Below are positions 8,561-18,669 of a DNA stretch of 64,000 bases, piece after piece (the stretch's first letter is position 1; each line of letters starts with the position of its first letter). The notes under the pieces were generated by a model that worked only from the letters and a program-made list of their open reading frames with translations, was not told the DNA's origin and made no database searches. This DNA comes from Arthrobacter sp. N199823 (lineage in GTDB: Bacteria; Actinomycetota; Actinomycetes; Actinomycetales; Micrococcaceae). Both the position numbers and the translations under genes were made by a program. The DNA lies in contig NZ_PJIN01000005.1 in NCBI RefSeq assembly GCF_002929705.1, positions 300,634 to 364,633 on the forward strand, written 5' to 3'.

Positions 8561-9499
8561 TCAGACCCGTTCAAGAAGACGGGCCCGCTCCTCCGCAGTG
8601 ATGGCCAGCAGCGAGCCATGGCGGGCACCAGGCGGCAGCACAGCATCCGGCACATGCTCCCAGACGGCTGCGGCTAAATCAGTGGTGGTGAACAGCTGGT
8701 ATCCCCGGAGACCAAACTCGTCAGCTAAAAGGTACCAGCGCCCGCCCGCAGGATCGGCGGCAACTGCCGGCCCCTCTGCCTGGACCATGAATCCCTTGCC
8801 AATATCTTCGGCCAAGGGTACAAAGGCTGGGTCTTCCAAGGAAAATCCCACCTCACCAAAGATGTGCCGGCCGCGATCAGTCGCCCCTCCCTGGTCATTG
8901 GCCGAAAACCGATACCACCGGCCGCCGTCCACCAAGAACGTCGCGTCGATGACGTCATGTCCCAGATCCAAGTAGATCTCCGGCTTCCCAAAGGTGCAGA
9001 AGTCTGTGGTTTCGGCCACCATCATGCGCTGGTGGCTACCAGATCCACGGTCAGTGCTTGGAGGAAACAGTGCCGAAGCCCAGAAGACCAACCACACCTG
9101 GCGCTCAGCGGACCAGAAGGCCTTGGGTGCCCAGGTGTTGCCGGCCTCGGGCATGGACACGCGGCGCCTGAACGGCCCGTCCCACTGCACCAGATCAGCG
9201 GATTCCCAAACAATGATGGAGTCGCTGCCGTGGCGGGTGGCACGGTTCCAGTCCTGTCCCGGACCTATTTTCAGGTCGGTGGCAAGCAACACAAAGGTGC
9301 CGGTTTTTTCATCGCGGATCAGGAAGGGATCGCGAGTGCCCCTCTCCCCCACGCCGGAATGCAGCACCGGACGCCCGCCGTTGAGCGCCGTCCAGGCAGT
9401 CGGTGTCGGCCCGTCACTGAGCGCGAACCTGACCTGTTCACCGTCGGGCTCTTCTTCACTGAGGAAGTATGAGAGCAAAAAGCCCCCGTCCGCCGTCAT
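8561..9499 (-). CDS. Glycoside hydrolase, GH43-type five-bladed propeller
   Basis: This 312-residue enzyme is probably active on arabinose- or xylose-containing side chains. The GH43 triad is apparent: Asp57 in TRDPF (base), Asp185 in VIDATF (pKa modulator) and Glu242 in QAEGP (acid). No signal peptide is visible, so a cytoplasmic role on imported oligosaccharides is likely. The ATG at 9499 overlaps the stop of the preceding gene (ATGA), indicating coupling; an upstream ATG at 9538 lies inside that gene. Subfamily and exact substrate cannot be read from sequence alone. It is the last gene of the GH51-GH43-GH43 operon. Confidence 0.75.
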   Translation of the reverse strand: MTADGGFLLSYFLSEEEPDGEQVRFALSDGPTPTAWTALNGGRPVLHSGVGERGTRDPFLIRDEKTGTFVLLATDLKIGPGQDWNRATRHGSDSIIVWESADLVQWDGPFRRRVSMPEAGNTWAPKAFWSAERQVWLVFWASALFPPSTDRGSGSHQRMMVAETTDFCTFGKPEIYLDLGHDVIDATFLVDGGRWYRFSANDQGGATDRGRHIFGEVGFSLEDPAFVPLAEDIGKGFMVQAEGPAVAADPAGGRWYLLADEFGLRGYQLFTTTDLAAAVWEHVPDAVLPPGARHGSLLAITAEERARLLERV

Positions 9500-10413
9500 A
9501 CCCGTCCTGCCGACGCGGCATCCGGCAGTGGCAGGCACAGCGGCGGCCCGGACGGCACCACCTGTTCCAGCAGGCCGTCCGGCCCGTGATGCAAGCGGTC
9601 GAAGCGCAGCTCACGGTGATAGCCGTTGCCCTCGGGCAAGGCGAAGCGATGGTAGGCAATGACCCAGTGATCCGTGCCGGGAACCGCCGTAATGGAGTGA
9701 TGGCCCGTGGCCAGGATTCCCCGTTCCACGTTCTTGCGCAACAACACCCCCTGGTAATGCCATGGGCCCAGTGGCCCAGCCCCGGTGGAGTAGTGCACCT
9801 GGTAATCCTCGCTGCGGGTGTCATCGACCGACCAGGATAGAAAGTAGTCCGTTCCACGGCGGTGCACCCACGCTGCTTCACGGAAGTTCTCCGGCACCCA
9901 TGAAACCACGTCGGCCGGCGCGAACGAGAGCATGTCCTGAGCTAGGCGTACGCCGTGTGCGGTGCCGTTGCCCCAGTAAAGGTAGGCCGTTCCGTCGGTA
10001 TCCATGAAGACTGCCGGGTCGATCGCGACGCCGTCAAAATCTCCGGGGGCCACCAAGGGCCGGCCCGAGTCAATATACGGGCCGGTCGGCTCATCGGCCA
10101 CGGCGACCCCAATGGATCCCCGGTCTGCCGTGAAGTACAGGTAATGCTTTCCGTTGGCCTGTGCGTAGGCTGGTGCCCACGCATGTCCGGAGGCCCACGC
10201 CGCGAACCGGACGTCGAAGACTTCCCCGTGGTCCTGCCATGTGCGCAGGTCCGAGGATGTGAATGCGCGGAAGGCGGTGGAGCCCCACTCCGGCGATCCG
10301 TCTGTAGTGGCCAGGACCAGGTAGCGCCCGTCCACGACGTCGATATTTGGGTCGGCGAAATACCCGGCGATGGGCGATGGTGTCTCACCACGCCAGCCGT
10401 TTTGGCTGCCCAC
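9496..10413 (-). CDS. Glycoside hydrolase GH43 (arabinosidase-like)
   Basis: This 305-residue GH43 enzyme shows the catalytic triad Asp21 (FADPNID), Asp132 (AIDPAVF) and Glu179 (FREAAW). Family members act as alpha-L-arabinofuranosidases, endo-arabinanases or beta-xylosidases. Next to a GH51 arabinofuranosidase in a pectin locus, an arabinan role is the best inference. The start is GTG, and it shares one base with the TAG stop of the GH51 gene (TAGTG), so translation is coupled. There is no export signal. Confidence 0.85.
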   Translation of the reverse strand: MGSQNGWRGETPSPIAGYFADPNIDVVDGRYLVLATTDGSPEWGSTAFRAFTSSDLRTWQDHGEVFDVRFAAWASGHAWAPAYAQANGKHYLYFTADRGSIGVAVADEPTGPYIDSGRPLVAPGDFDGVAIDPAVFMDTDGTAYLYWGNGTAHGVRLAQDMLSFAPADVVSWVPENFREAAWVHRRGTDYFLSWSVDDTRSEDYQVHYSTGAGPLGPWHYQGVLLRKNVERGILATGHHSITAVPGTDHWVIAYHRFALPEGNGYHRELRFDRLHHGPDGLLEQVVPSGPPLCLPLPDAASAGRV

Positions 10414-11948
10414 TACGCCTTTTCCACGTTAAGTTCGACGACGGCCCAGGACAGTGCGGGCAGCGTTAGCGTCAGCTTGTTCCCGGCAGCCGCAACGCCG
10501 TCGAGTGCGCGCAGGCCCACCTGATTCGGAAGGGTCAGCGTATTCTTGGCAAATCTGTCCAGCCCCATGGGAACGTCAAGCACCTCAGCCCTGATGACCG
10601 ATCCGGCGTCGAACCCACGCAGGCGCACCTCCACATCCGCAGCCCCATCGAGCCCGCGGTTGGCAAGGAACAATGCCATCCGACCGGTCCCCTCGTCCCA
10701 TGTAACGCTGACATCAACCAGGTCTGCATCACCAAACCGTGAGGTTTCCACTTTGTCCGAATCCACCACGGTGCGCATGATCTGGCCCTTGGCCACCTCA
10801 GCCATCCGCGCGAACGGGTGGAAGATGGTCTGGCGCCATGCCGGACCGTTTGGCTCCGCAAGGATCGGGGCAATGACATTGACCAGCTGCGCCTGATTGG
10901 CAATTTTCACCCTGTCACCGTGACGCAGCAACGAGTTCAGCAGGGTGCCAACCACCACGGCGTCAGTGACGTTGTACTTGTCCTCAATGACACGCGGATG
11001 CTCCTGCCAGCTCTGCTGGGAAATCTGCTCGGGGCTGTCGGAATCTGCGGGTCGGCTATACCAAACGTTCCACTCGTCAAAGGAGAGATTGATGTGTTTC
11101 TTGTGCTTGCCTTTAGCGCGCACGGCATCGGCGGTGGCCACCACAGACTCAATGAAGTAGTCCATGTCCACGGCACTGGCCAGGAAACTCTCGGCGTCTC
11201 CGTCCTGTTCCTGGTAGTAAGCGTGAAGGGAAAGGTAGTCGACCTCTTCGTAGGTATGAGTCAGTACCGTCTGCTCCCACGCCCCGAAGGTCGGCATGCC
11301 GGAGTTGGAGGAGCCGCAGGCCACGAGCTCGATGCTCGAGTCCACTAGGCGCATAGCCTTGGCGGCCTCCTGTGCCAAGCGGCCGTATTCCTGAGCGGTC
11401 TTGTGCCCAATCTGCCACGGACCGTCCATCTCGTTTCCAAGGCACCACAGTTTAATGCCAAAGGGATCCTTGTGACCGTTCTTCGCCCGCAAATCCGAGA
11501 AGTAGGTGCCACCGGGATGATTGGCATACTCGACAATTTCCCGAGCCGCATCAACACCGCGGGTGCCCAGGTTGATGGCCTCCATGATCTCGGTACCGGC
11601 TTTCTTGGACCAATCCACAAACTCATGCAGGCCAAAAGCGTTGGATTCCACCGTGTGCCAGGCACCGTCGAGGCGCCGCGGCCGGTCAGCCACCGGGCCG
11701 ATGCCATCCTCCCAGTTATAGCCGGAGACAAAGTTGCCGCCGGGATACCGGATCACCGTCGCACCCAGCTCCTTCGTCAGCTCGAGTACATCCCCACGGA
11801 AACCTTGATCGTCTGCCTCCGGATGCCCGGGCTCGTAAATGCCGGTGTAAACACAACGACCCATGTGTTCCACAAACGAACCAAACAGTCGGCGGGGAAC
11901 CTCCGCAACGGTGAAATCTCGGTCAATGCTGATTCGTGCACGGGACAT
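10413..11948 (-). CDS. abfA: Alpha-L-arabinofuranosidase, GH51
   Basis: This 511-residue enzyme releases terminal alpha-L-arabinofuranose from arabinan and arabinogalactan side chains. The acid/base Glu173 lies in LGNEMDGPW and the nucleophile Glu292 in FDEWNVWY, with the conserved RYPGGNF upstream. A (beta/alpha)8 barrel is followed by a C-terminal beta-sandwich, the usual GH51 layout and length. The ATG at 11948 has AAGGAG upstream; the ATG at 11969 is less favoured. It heads a three-gene operon with two GH43 genes. Its promoter carries two operator-like palindromes, one directly over the -10 region. Confidence 0.94.
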   Translation of the reverse strand: MSRARISIDRDFTVAEVPRRLFGSFVEHMGRCVYTGIYEPGHPEADDQGFRGDVLELTKELGATVIRYPGGNFVSGYNWEDGIGPVADRPRRLDGAWHTVESNAFGLHEFVDWSKKAGTEIMEAINLGTRGVDAAREIVEYANHPGGTYFSDLRAKNGHKDPFGIKLWCLGNEMDGPWQIGHKTAQEYGRLAQEAAKAMRLVDSSIELVACGSSNSGMPTFGAWEQTVLTHTYEEVDYLSLHAYYQEQDGDAESFLASAVDMDYFIESVVATADAVRAKGKHKKHINLSFDEWNVWYSRPADSDSPEQISQQSWQEHPRVIEDKYNVTDAVVVGTLLNSLLRHGDRVKIANQAQLVNVIAPILAEPNGPAWRQTIFHPFARMAEVAKGQIMRTVVDSDKVETSRFGDADLVDVSVTWDEGTGRMALFLANRGLDGAADVEVRLRGFDAGSVIRAEVLDVPMGLDRFAKNTLTLPNQVGLRALDGVAAAGNKLTLTLPALSWAVVELNVEKA

Positions 11949-12027
11949 ATCAGTTCGCTCCTTGGTCATTCATGCCTGGCGCAGAAACACGCCTCCTAGG
12001 CTGACACCCGGCATGTGCGCAACAACA

Positions 12028-12056
12028 ATTGTGAGCGCTAACACATGTACTGTCAA
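12028..12056 (-). promoter_or_regulatory. GH51 operon promoter with operator over the -10
   Basis: On the minus strand TTGACA (12051-12056), a 17-bp spacer and CACAAT (12028-12033) form a good sigma-70-type promoter. The near-palindrome TGTGAGCGCTAACA (12030-12043) covers the -10 and half of the spacer, the classic position for repression by a LacI-family regulator. Confidence 0.65.
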
Positions 12057-12064
12057 GGAAATTT

Positions 12065-12076
12065 TGAAACCTTTCA
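12065..12076. promoter_or_regulatory. TGAAACCTTTCA operator upstream of GH51 gene
   Basis: This inverted repeat is identical to 2185-2196 before the GH42 gene. It lies just upstream of the -35 of the GH51 promoter. Shared regulation of the two units is inferred. Confidence 0.5.
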
Positions 12077-12171
12077 CAAATTCTGGGCATCCCGAAGAAG
12101 GTCCGGCAGCCCGGAAACGCTATGATCAATGAGCCATCCCAGGATTTCCCTTGACGGACCAGCGGAACGGG

Positions 12172-12233
12172 TTTTCAACGCAGAACGGCGCGTTCCCCTC
12201 CTAGGCAGGGAACGCGCCGTCGTGCGTTGAAAA
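12172..12233. terminator. Terminator downstream of gdhA
   Basis: Long inverted repeat with arms about 26 and 26 bases (12172-12197 and 12208-12233) containing an 11-bp GC core and A/T ends that give a T-run on either strand. It lies 24 bp past the gdhA stop. Confidence 0.75.
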
Positions 12234-12256
12234 GATGGCTGAGCCCTTGGTGAGGA

Positions 12257-13624
<1,368 letters not shown>

Positions 13625-13776
13625 TCACGCGGCGCATAAATATGCTCTCTCGCCATTTTCCAGTCATGCCAGCGCATACGCCAATTCTTCTCACAGTTCA
13701 GTCATTTATGCGTGATCTTGCGGATTATGGCGGAGCAAGATGCCCTTCTGGGGTGTTACGGCGCTTTACTGCTCGG

Positions 13777-14523
13777 CTAGTTTTTGCGACGTTTGAACGT
13801 GGGCAATGCAGGCAAGCTGGACAGCAAGTCAGCCGCCTTGTTCGCAGCCCTGCCTACGCTACGGCTGAATTGTCCTGGCGCGCCGCCGTCGTTCTCATTC
13901 GCTTGAACAACCCCGGACTGCACGCTGCCAAACGGCACAACCTCAGCAGGCTTACTTGGGGCTGAGGGCGTCTGCGCCGCCGGAACTGCGGGAATCACCG
14001 GAACTGCCGGAGCCGAACCGTTCGATGCTGGCTCGGCGGAAACTTTCACTGCCGCGGCATCAGCCGGCACAGCTGCCTCACCGCGAACTGGATCCGTAGC
14101 GGGCGCGCTCGGCGCCATGGAGACCGGCGCAACAACTAGCGGAGCCGCAGCAACCTCGCGATGCTTGGCCGGATGCGGGGCGACAGCGGCAGAATTTGTG
14201 GCTGGCACCGCAACAGCGGCACCGTTCCGGGCTACCGCAGGTGTAGCGGCACCAGTAGTGGCACCGGCCCCGAGGGACTGCAGCCACGTAGACACCAGGG
14301 CAAGCGGCTCAGTGTTAATACCGTAGTAACGCTTCTGACCCTGGGCGCGCATGGACACCACACCGGCTTCACGAAGCACTCGCAAATGCTTTGAGACAGT
14401 TGGCTGGGACACTCCGAGTTCATCCACAAGCTGCCCCACCGATTTGCTCTCTTGAGCAAGGGCTTCCAAAAGATCTCGGCGGGTGCTTTCGGCGATCACC
14501 GCAAAGACTTTTTCAACAACCAT
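13777..14523 (-). CDS. ArsR-type winged-helix regulator with long Ala/Pro-rich tail
   Basis: Residues 1-85 are an ArsR-family winged helix: VFAVIAESTRRDLLEAL, the recognition region VSQPTVSKHLRVLREAGVV and the wing QKRYYGI. No cysteine or histidine metal site is seen in this domain. The remaining 160 residues are rich in Ala, Pro, Ser and Val and are probably disordered, ending in a short basic helix-like segment (VGRAANKAADLL to FKRRKN). A typical ArsR protein is about 100-120 residues, so the tail is unusual. Target genes are unknown; gdhA and acuC lie on either side on the same strand. Confidence 0.75.
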   Translation of the reverse strand: MVVEKVFAVIAESTRRDLLEALAQESKSVGQLVDELGVSQPTVSKHLRVLREAGVVSMRAQGQKRYYGINTEPLALVSTWLQSLGAGATTGAATPAVARNGAAVAVPATNSAAVAPHPAKHREVAAAPLVVAPVSMAPSAPATDPVRGEAAVPADAAAVKVSAEPASNGSAPAVPVIPAVPAAQTPSAPSKPAEVVPFGSVQSGVVQANENDGGAPGQFSRSVGRAANKAADLLSSLPALPTFKRRKN

Positions 14524-14716
14524 TCCACTACCCTAACGACATATGCCCAATCCGGCATCTTGAGTCGCCTCTCACGGCCAGTCCACCGGCCCAAAACTGA
14601 GCACAACCGACTCACATAAACGCAATTGCAACCGTTACTTGCGGAGGAATGCAAGGGTGAACTCGGCACGTCCGAAGGCGCCGTTGGATTAATCACCACC
14701 GCCCCTCAAACACCCG

Positions 14717-15928
14717 TCAGTCGAACCAGGGATCCAGCCCGTACAGCGGGAACACGGATTTCCGCGTCGCCATGACTGTCCGATCCAGCGCATCGGAGGG
14801 GTTGTAACCCACTTCCCATGAGCGCCACCAGGTATCCGCGTCCTCGCCCATCAGCAGCGGCGCCACCCTGCCGTATTTCTCCGCCACATAGGTCCGCCAG
14901 GTCTCCGGAACCGCGGTCCGCAGCGGCACTGGACGCCCCGCCACAATCGCCATGAGGTGACTCCACACGCGCGGCACCACGGAGAAAATGTTGTAGCCGC
15001 CGCCGCCTGTCGCAATCCAGCGCCCCCCACACACCTTGTCAGCGAGTGCCGCAATGCTCAGCGCCGCCTCCCGCTGACCGTCCACGGAGGTGTTCAGGTG
15101 GGTCAGCTCGTCGTCGCGGTGCGAGTCACAACCGTGCTGGCTGACAATAACCTCCGGTGCGAAGGCTTCCACCAATTGAGGCACGACGGCGTGGAAGGCC
15201 CTGAGCCAACCGGCATCCGAGGTGCCAGCCGGCAAAGAGACGTTGACTGCGGAGCCTGTTGCGTTGGGCCCACCAATGTCGTTGGCGAACCCGGTCCCGG
15301 GGAAAAGCGTCAGCCCTGTTTCGTGCAGGGAGATTGTCAGTACCCGGGGGTCGTCCCAAAAGATGCGTTCGGTGCCATCGCCGTGGTGCGCGTCAATGTC
15401 TATATAAGCCACCTTGGACACACCGGAGTCAAGTAGTTTTTGGATGGACAGGGCGGTGTCGTTGTAGATGCAGAAGCCGCTGGCCTTGCCAGCAAAGGCG
15501 TGGTGCATGCCGCCGCCAAAGTTCACAGCTCTTGACACCGCGCCGCTGATGAGGGCGTTTGCCGCCACCAGCGATCCCCCGGCGAGCCGGGCACTGGCCT
15601 CGTGGATGCCGGCAAAGACGGGGTCGTCCTCCGTGCCGAGCCCGCGGTCCGGATCGCTGAGAGTTGGATCCTCACCCACACGGCGGACGGCAGCGACGTA
15701 GTCGCGGGTGTGCACCGTGGCCAGCTCGTCGTCGGAGGCAACATAGGACTCCACAAGGTCCACTTGCGGCAGCTCGAAGATTCCCAGCTCACGTGCCAGT
15801 GACGATGTGAGGTCCAGGCGCTTAGGCGACATGGGGTGATTGGGGCCAAAATTGTACGCAGACATGGCCGCATCGCAGACTATGCTTGTCGGGACGGCCG
15901 CTGGCCCGGAGCTGGCAAATGATGACAT
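14717..15928 (-). CDS. acuC: Acetoin utilisation / histone deacetylase family protein (AcuC-like)
   Basis: This 403-residue zinc deacylase of the arginase/deacetylase fold has the active-site histidines in GGGMHHAF, the zinc-binding IDIDAHHGDGT, the SLHE and QHGCDSH segments and the GGGGYN loop, all intact. In Bacillus AcuC deacetylates acetyl-CoA synthetase; an acs gene is in this window but 28 kb away, so a functional link here is only inferred. It is divergent from the potassium transporter gene. A 193-bp gap to the ArsR gene contains no gene. Confidence 0.88.
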   Translation of the reverse strand: MSSFASSGPAAVPTSIVCDAAMSAYNFGPNHPMSPKRLDLTSSLARELGIFELPQVDLVESYVASDDELATVHTRDYVAAVRRVGEDPTLSDPDRGLGTEDDPVFAGIHEASARLAGGSLVAANALISGAVSRAVNFGGGMHHAFAGKASGFCIYNDTALSIQKLLDSGVSKVAYIDIDAHHGDGTERIFWDDPRVLTISLHETGLTLFPGTGFANDIGGPNATGSAVNVSLPAGTSDAGWLRAFHAVVPQLVEAFAPEVIVSQHGCDSHRDDELTHLNTSVDGQREAALSIAALADKVCGGRWIATGGGGYNIFSVVPRVWSHLMAIVAGRPVPLRTAVPETWRTYVAEKYGRVAPLLMGEDADTWWRSWEVGYNPSDALDRTVMATRKSVFPLYGLDPWFD

Positions 15929-16024
15929 CTATCACAGGCTATCGAAGTTCGGGCGTATAACGCGTATCCGTAGCTAGTTGAGTGATTGTTGGCAGGACTT
16001 TATGGCAGGAGGGGAAGCACCGCG

Positions 16025-17431
16025 TTGGCCGTTAAAACCGTACTTCCCCAATGGCTGCCACGCTGGCCGATCAGAGTTGTAGTAAGTGTCCGCGACTTCG
16101 TTGACCGAGTCGCCAACAGCTCCCCCGCCAGACTTGCCCTGATTGTCTTTGCTCTGGTCATTCTCGCCTTCACCTTGACCTTGAGCCTGCCCGTAGCGGC
16201 CCGCGACGGGCAATCCACAGCGTTTCACGATGCCTTGTTCACTGCGGTTTCAGCTGTCTGTGTGACTGGATTAACCACCGTGTCCACGGCCTTGCACTGG
16301 TCCTTTTTCGGCCAGCTGGTCATCTTGATCGGCATCTTTGTGGGCGGTTTGGGCATCCTGACGCTGGCTTCTTTGATGTCCCTGATGGTGAGCAAACGCC
16401 TGGGTGTGCGTGGCAAGCTGATTGCCCAGGAGGCCATGAACGCCGGGCGGTTGGGCGAGGTGGGTACGCTGCTACGGATCGTCATCAGCACCTCCGTGGC
16501 CATTGAAATACTCCTTGCCCTGGCCTTGGCTCCCCGCTTCCTGATCTTGGGCGAATCCCTTCCGCAAGCCATCTGGCATGCGACGTTTTACTCCATCTCC
16601 TCCTTTAACAACGCAGGCTTCACACCTCACTCCGACGGCGTTGTCCCGTACGAAGCCGATCTGTGGATTCTGACACCGCTCATGATTGGCGGGTTCATTG
16701 GCAGCCTCGGCTTCCCGGTACTGATGGTGCTACTGGCCACCGGTTTCCGCTTCAAGAAGTGGACCTTGCACGCCAAGCTCACCATCCAGGTCTCGCTCAT
16801 GCTGCTCGTGGCCGGCACCATTTTGTGGGGAGCCATGGAATGGACCAACCCGGACACCATTGGTGGCATGAGCGTGGGAGACAAGATCACGCACTCGCTC
16901 TTTGCCTCCGTCATGACCCGATCCCTGGGCTTCAACCTGGTGGACATGAACGCCATGCACACCCCCACCATGCTGCTCACGGATGCTTTGATGTTCGTGG
17001 GAGGCGGCTCAGCCTCCACGGCAGGCGGCATCAAGGTCACCACTCTTGCCGTGATGTTTCTGGCCATTGTGGCCGAGGCTCGCGGCGATAACGACGTGAA
17101 AATCTACGGCCGCACCATCCCCCAAGGCACCATGCGGGTGGCCATTTCCGTGATCATGATGGGTGCCACGCTCGTCATGGTCGCCTGCGGATTGTTGCTC
17201 GCCATCTCGGGGGAATCCCTGGACAGGGTGCTTTTTGAGACCATCTCGGCCTTTGCCACAGTGGGTCTGAGCACGGGGCTCAGTGCCGAGCTCCCGCCGT
17301 CGGGCGCCTATGTCCTCAGTGCCATGATGTTCTTTGGCCGCGTAGGATCCATCACCCTTGCGGCGGCCCTGGCCTTGCGCCAGCGCCGCCAGCTGTTCCA
17401 CTATCCGGAAGAGAGGCCCATCATTGGCTGA
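16025..17431 (+). CDS. ktrB: Potassium transporter membrane subunit, TrkH/KtrB
   Basis: This 468-residue cation transporter subunit has the four pore-loop repeats with their filter glycines: CVTGLTTV, FNNAGFTP, RSLGFN and TVGLSTG. Length is that of KtrB. The frame is open from a TTG at 15986, but the TTG at 16025 is preferred because a strong AGGAGGGG stands 10 bases before it; the protein then begins MAVKTVLPQW. The regulator subunit gene overlaps its stop codon. Function: potassium (possibly sodium-coupled) uptake across the cytoplasmic membrane. Confidence 0.88.
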   Translation: MAVKTVLPQWLPRWPIRVVVSVRDFVDRVANSSPARLALIVFALVILAFTLTLSLPVAARDGQSTAFHDALFTAVSAVCVTGLTTVSTALHWSFFGQLVILIGIFVGGLGILTLASLMSLMVSKRLGVRGKLIAQEAMNAGRLGEVGTLLRIVISTSVAIEILLALALAPRFLILGESLPQAIWHATFYSISSFNNAGFTPHSDGVVPYEADLWILTPLMIGGFIGSLGFPVLMVLLATGFRFKKWTLHAKLTIQVSLMLLVAGTILWGAMEWTNPDTIGGMSVGDKITHSLFASVMTRSLGFNLVDMNAMHTPTMLLTDALMFVGGGSASTAGGIKVTTLAVMFLAIVAEARGDNDVKIYGRTIPQGTMRVAISVIMMGATLVMVACGLLLAISGESLDRVLFETISAFATVGLSTGLSAELPPSGAYVLSAMMFFGRVGSITLAAALALRQRRQLFHYPEERPIIG

Positions 17432-18110
17432 CAAAATAGACTCCAGCAACCGCCCGCCACATAATGCGCCCGTGCTGGTCGTCGGGCTGGGCCGCTTCGG
17501 TGCCGCCACGGCGCACCAGCTGGTCAAACAGGGCAGGGAGGTACTCGCCATTGAGCGCGATCCCGCCCTGGTCCAGAAGTGGGCCGGCGTGCTCACCCAC
17601 GTGGTCGAGGCCGACGCCACCAACATTGACGCCCTGCGCCAGCTCGGGGCACAGGACTTCAGCTCCGCCGTCGTGGGTGTGGGTACCTCAATCGAATCCA
17701 GCGTGCTGATCACGGTGAATCTGGTGGATCTGGGCATCGCGCATTTGTGGGTCAAGGCGATCACGCAGTCGCACGGCAAGATCCTGACCCGCATTGGCGC
17801 CAACCACGTCATCTACCCCGAAGCCGACGCCGGTGTCCGCGCCGCGCACCTGGTGGGCGGGCGCATGCTTGACTTCATCGAGTTTGACGACGATTTTGCC
17901 ATCGTGAAAATGTACCCGCCCAAGGAAACCCAGGGCTTCACGCTGGAGGAATCCAAGGTGCGTTCCAAGTACGGGGTGACTGTGGTGGGCGTGAAATCTC
18001 CCGGCGAAGACTTCACCTACGCTCAGCCGAACACGCGTGTCTCCAGCCGCGACATGCTGATTGTTTCCGGCTACGTTGACCTGCTGGAACGCTTCGCCGC
18101 GCGCCCGTAA
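17424..18110 (+). CDS. ktrA: Potassium transporter regulatory subunit, TrkA/KtrA
   Basis: This 228-residue RCK protein has an N-terminal Rossmann nucleotide-binding domain (VVGLGRFGAATA, then the acidic end of beta-2 in IERD) and a C-terminal RCK_C domain from about residue 140. It gates the KtrB channel in response to nucleotides. The start TTG at 17424 overlaps the ktrB stop (TTGGCTGA), giving the usual length; the ATG at 17358 is inside ktrB. The pair is a two-gene operon. Confidence 0.88.
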   Translation: MADKIDSSNRPPHNAPVLVVGLGRFGAATAHQLVKQGREVLAIERDPALVQKWAGVLTHVVEADATNIDALRQLGAQDFSSAVVGVGTSIESSVLITVNLVDLGIAHLWVKAITQSHGKILTRIGANHVIYPEADAGVRAAHLVGGRMLDFIEFDDDFAIVKMYPPKETQGFTLEESKVRSKYGVTVVGVKSPGEDFTYAQPNTRVSSRDMLIVSGYVDLLERFAARP

Positions 18111-18159
18111 CCTCACGTTTTTGGGTCGGTCTGCGTCTACTGGGCAGGAGGTTTTTTCA

Positions 18160-18669
18160 ATGATTAGGCATTCGGTTTTTGACTCTCCGTTGGGTCCCCT
18201 GACCGCCGTGGAGAACGACGCCGGGCTGGCGGCTGTGTATATGGCGGAGCATAAGCGCCGCCCGGCATGGGAGACGCTGGGTGAGCAACTTCCGGCGTCT
18301 GCCTCGCCTGTGCTGGCTGCGACGGCGGAACAGCTGGACGAATATTTTTCTCATGGACGGCGGGAGTTTTCACTGCCGCTGGCCCCGGCGGGAAGCGATT
18401 TCCAGCATCGAGTCTGGGCTGCGCTGCGGGAAATCCCGTACGGTGAGCTGCGCAGCTACGGCGCCCTGGCCACGATGCTGGGCGACCCTACCATGGCGCA
18501 GGCTGTGGGCTCGGCAAACGGCCGCAACCCCATCAGTATCATCGTGCCCTGCCACCGCGTGGTGGGCTCCGACGGATCACTGACAGGCTACGCAGGCGGG
18601 CTCGAGCGCAAGCAGTTTTTGCTCGAGCTGGAGAACCCGTCCCGAACCCATACTGAGGCACTTTTCTAA
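18160..18669 (+). CDS. ogt: Methylated-DNA-protein cysteine methyltransferase (Ogt1)
   Basis: This 169-residue suicide enzyme removes alkyl groups from O6-alkylguanine to its own Cys131 in IVPCHRVVG. The Tyr-containing helix (RSYGALA) and the loop SANGRNP are present. The DNA-flipping arginine finger, Arg in ARAVG of well-studied homologues, is Gln114 here (MAQAVG). The ATG has AGGAGG 8 bases before it, one of the strongest Shine-Dalgarno sites in the window. Its stop codon TAA shares one base with the sigma factor start (TAATG). It heads a three-gene coupled operon. Confidence 0.92.
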   Translation: MIRHSVFDSPLGPLTAVENDAGLAAVYMAEHKRRPAWETLGEQLPASASPVLAATAEQLDEYFSHGRREFSLPLAPAGSDFQHRVWAALREIPYGELRSYGALATMLGDPTMAQAVGSANGRNPISIIVPCHRVVGSDGSLTGYAGGLERKQFLLELENPSRTHTEALF

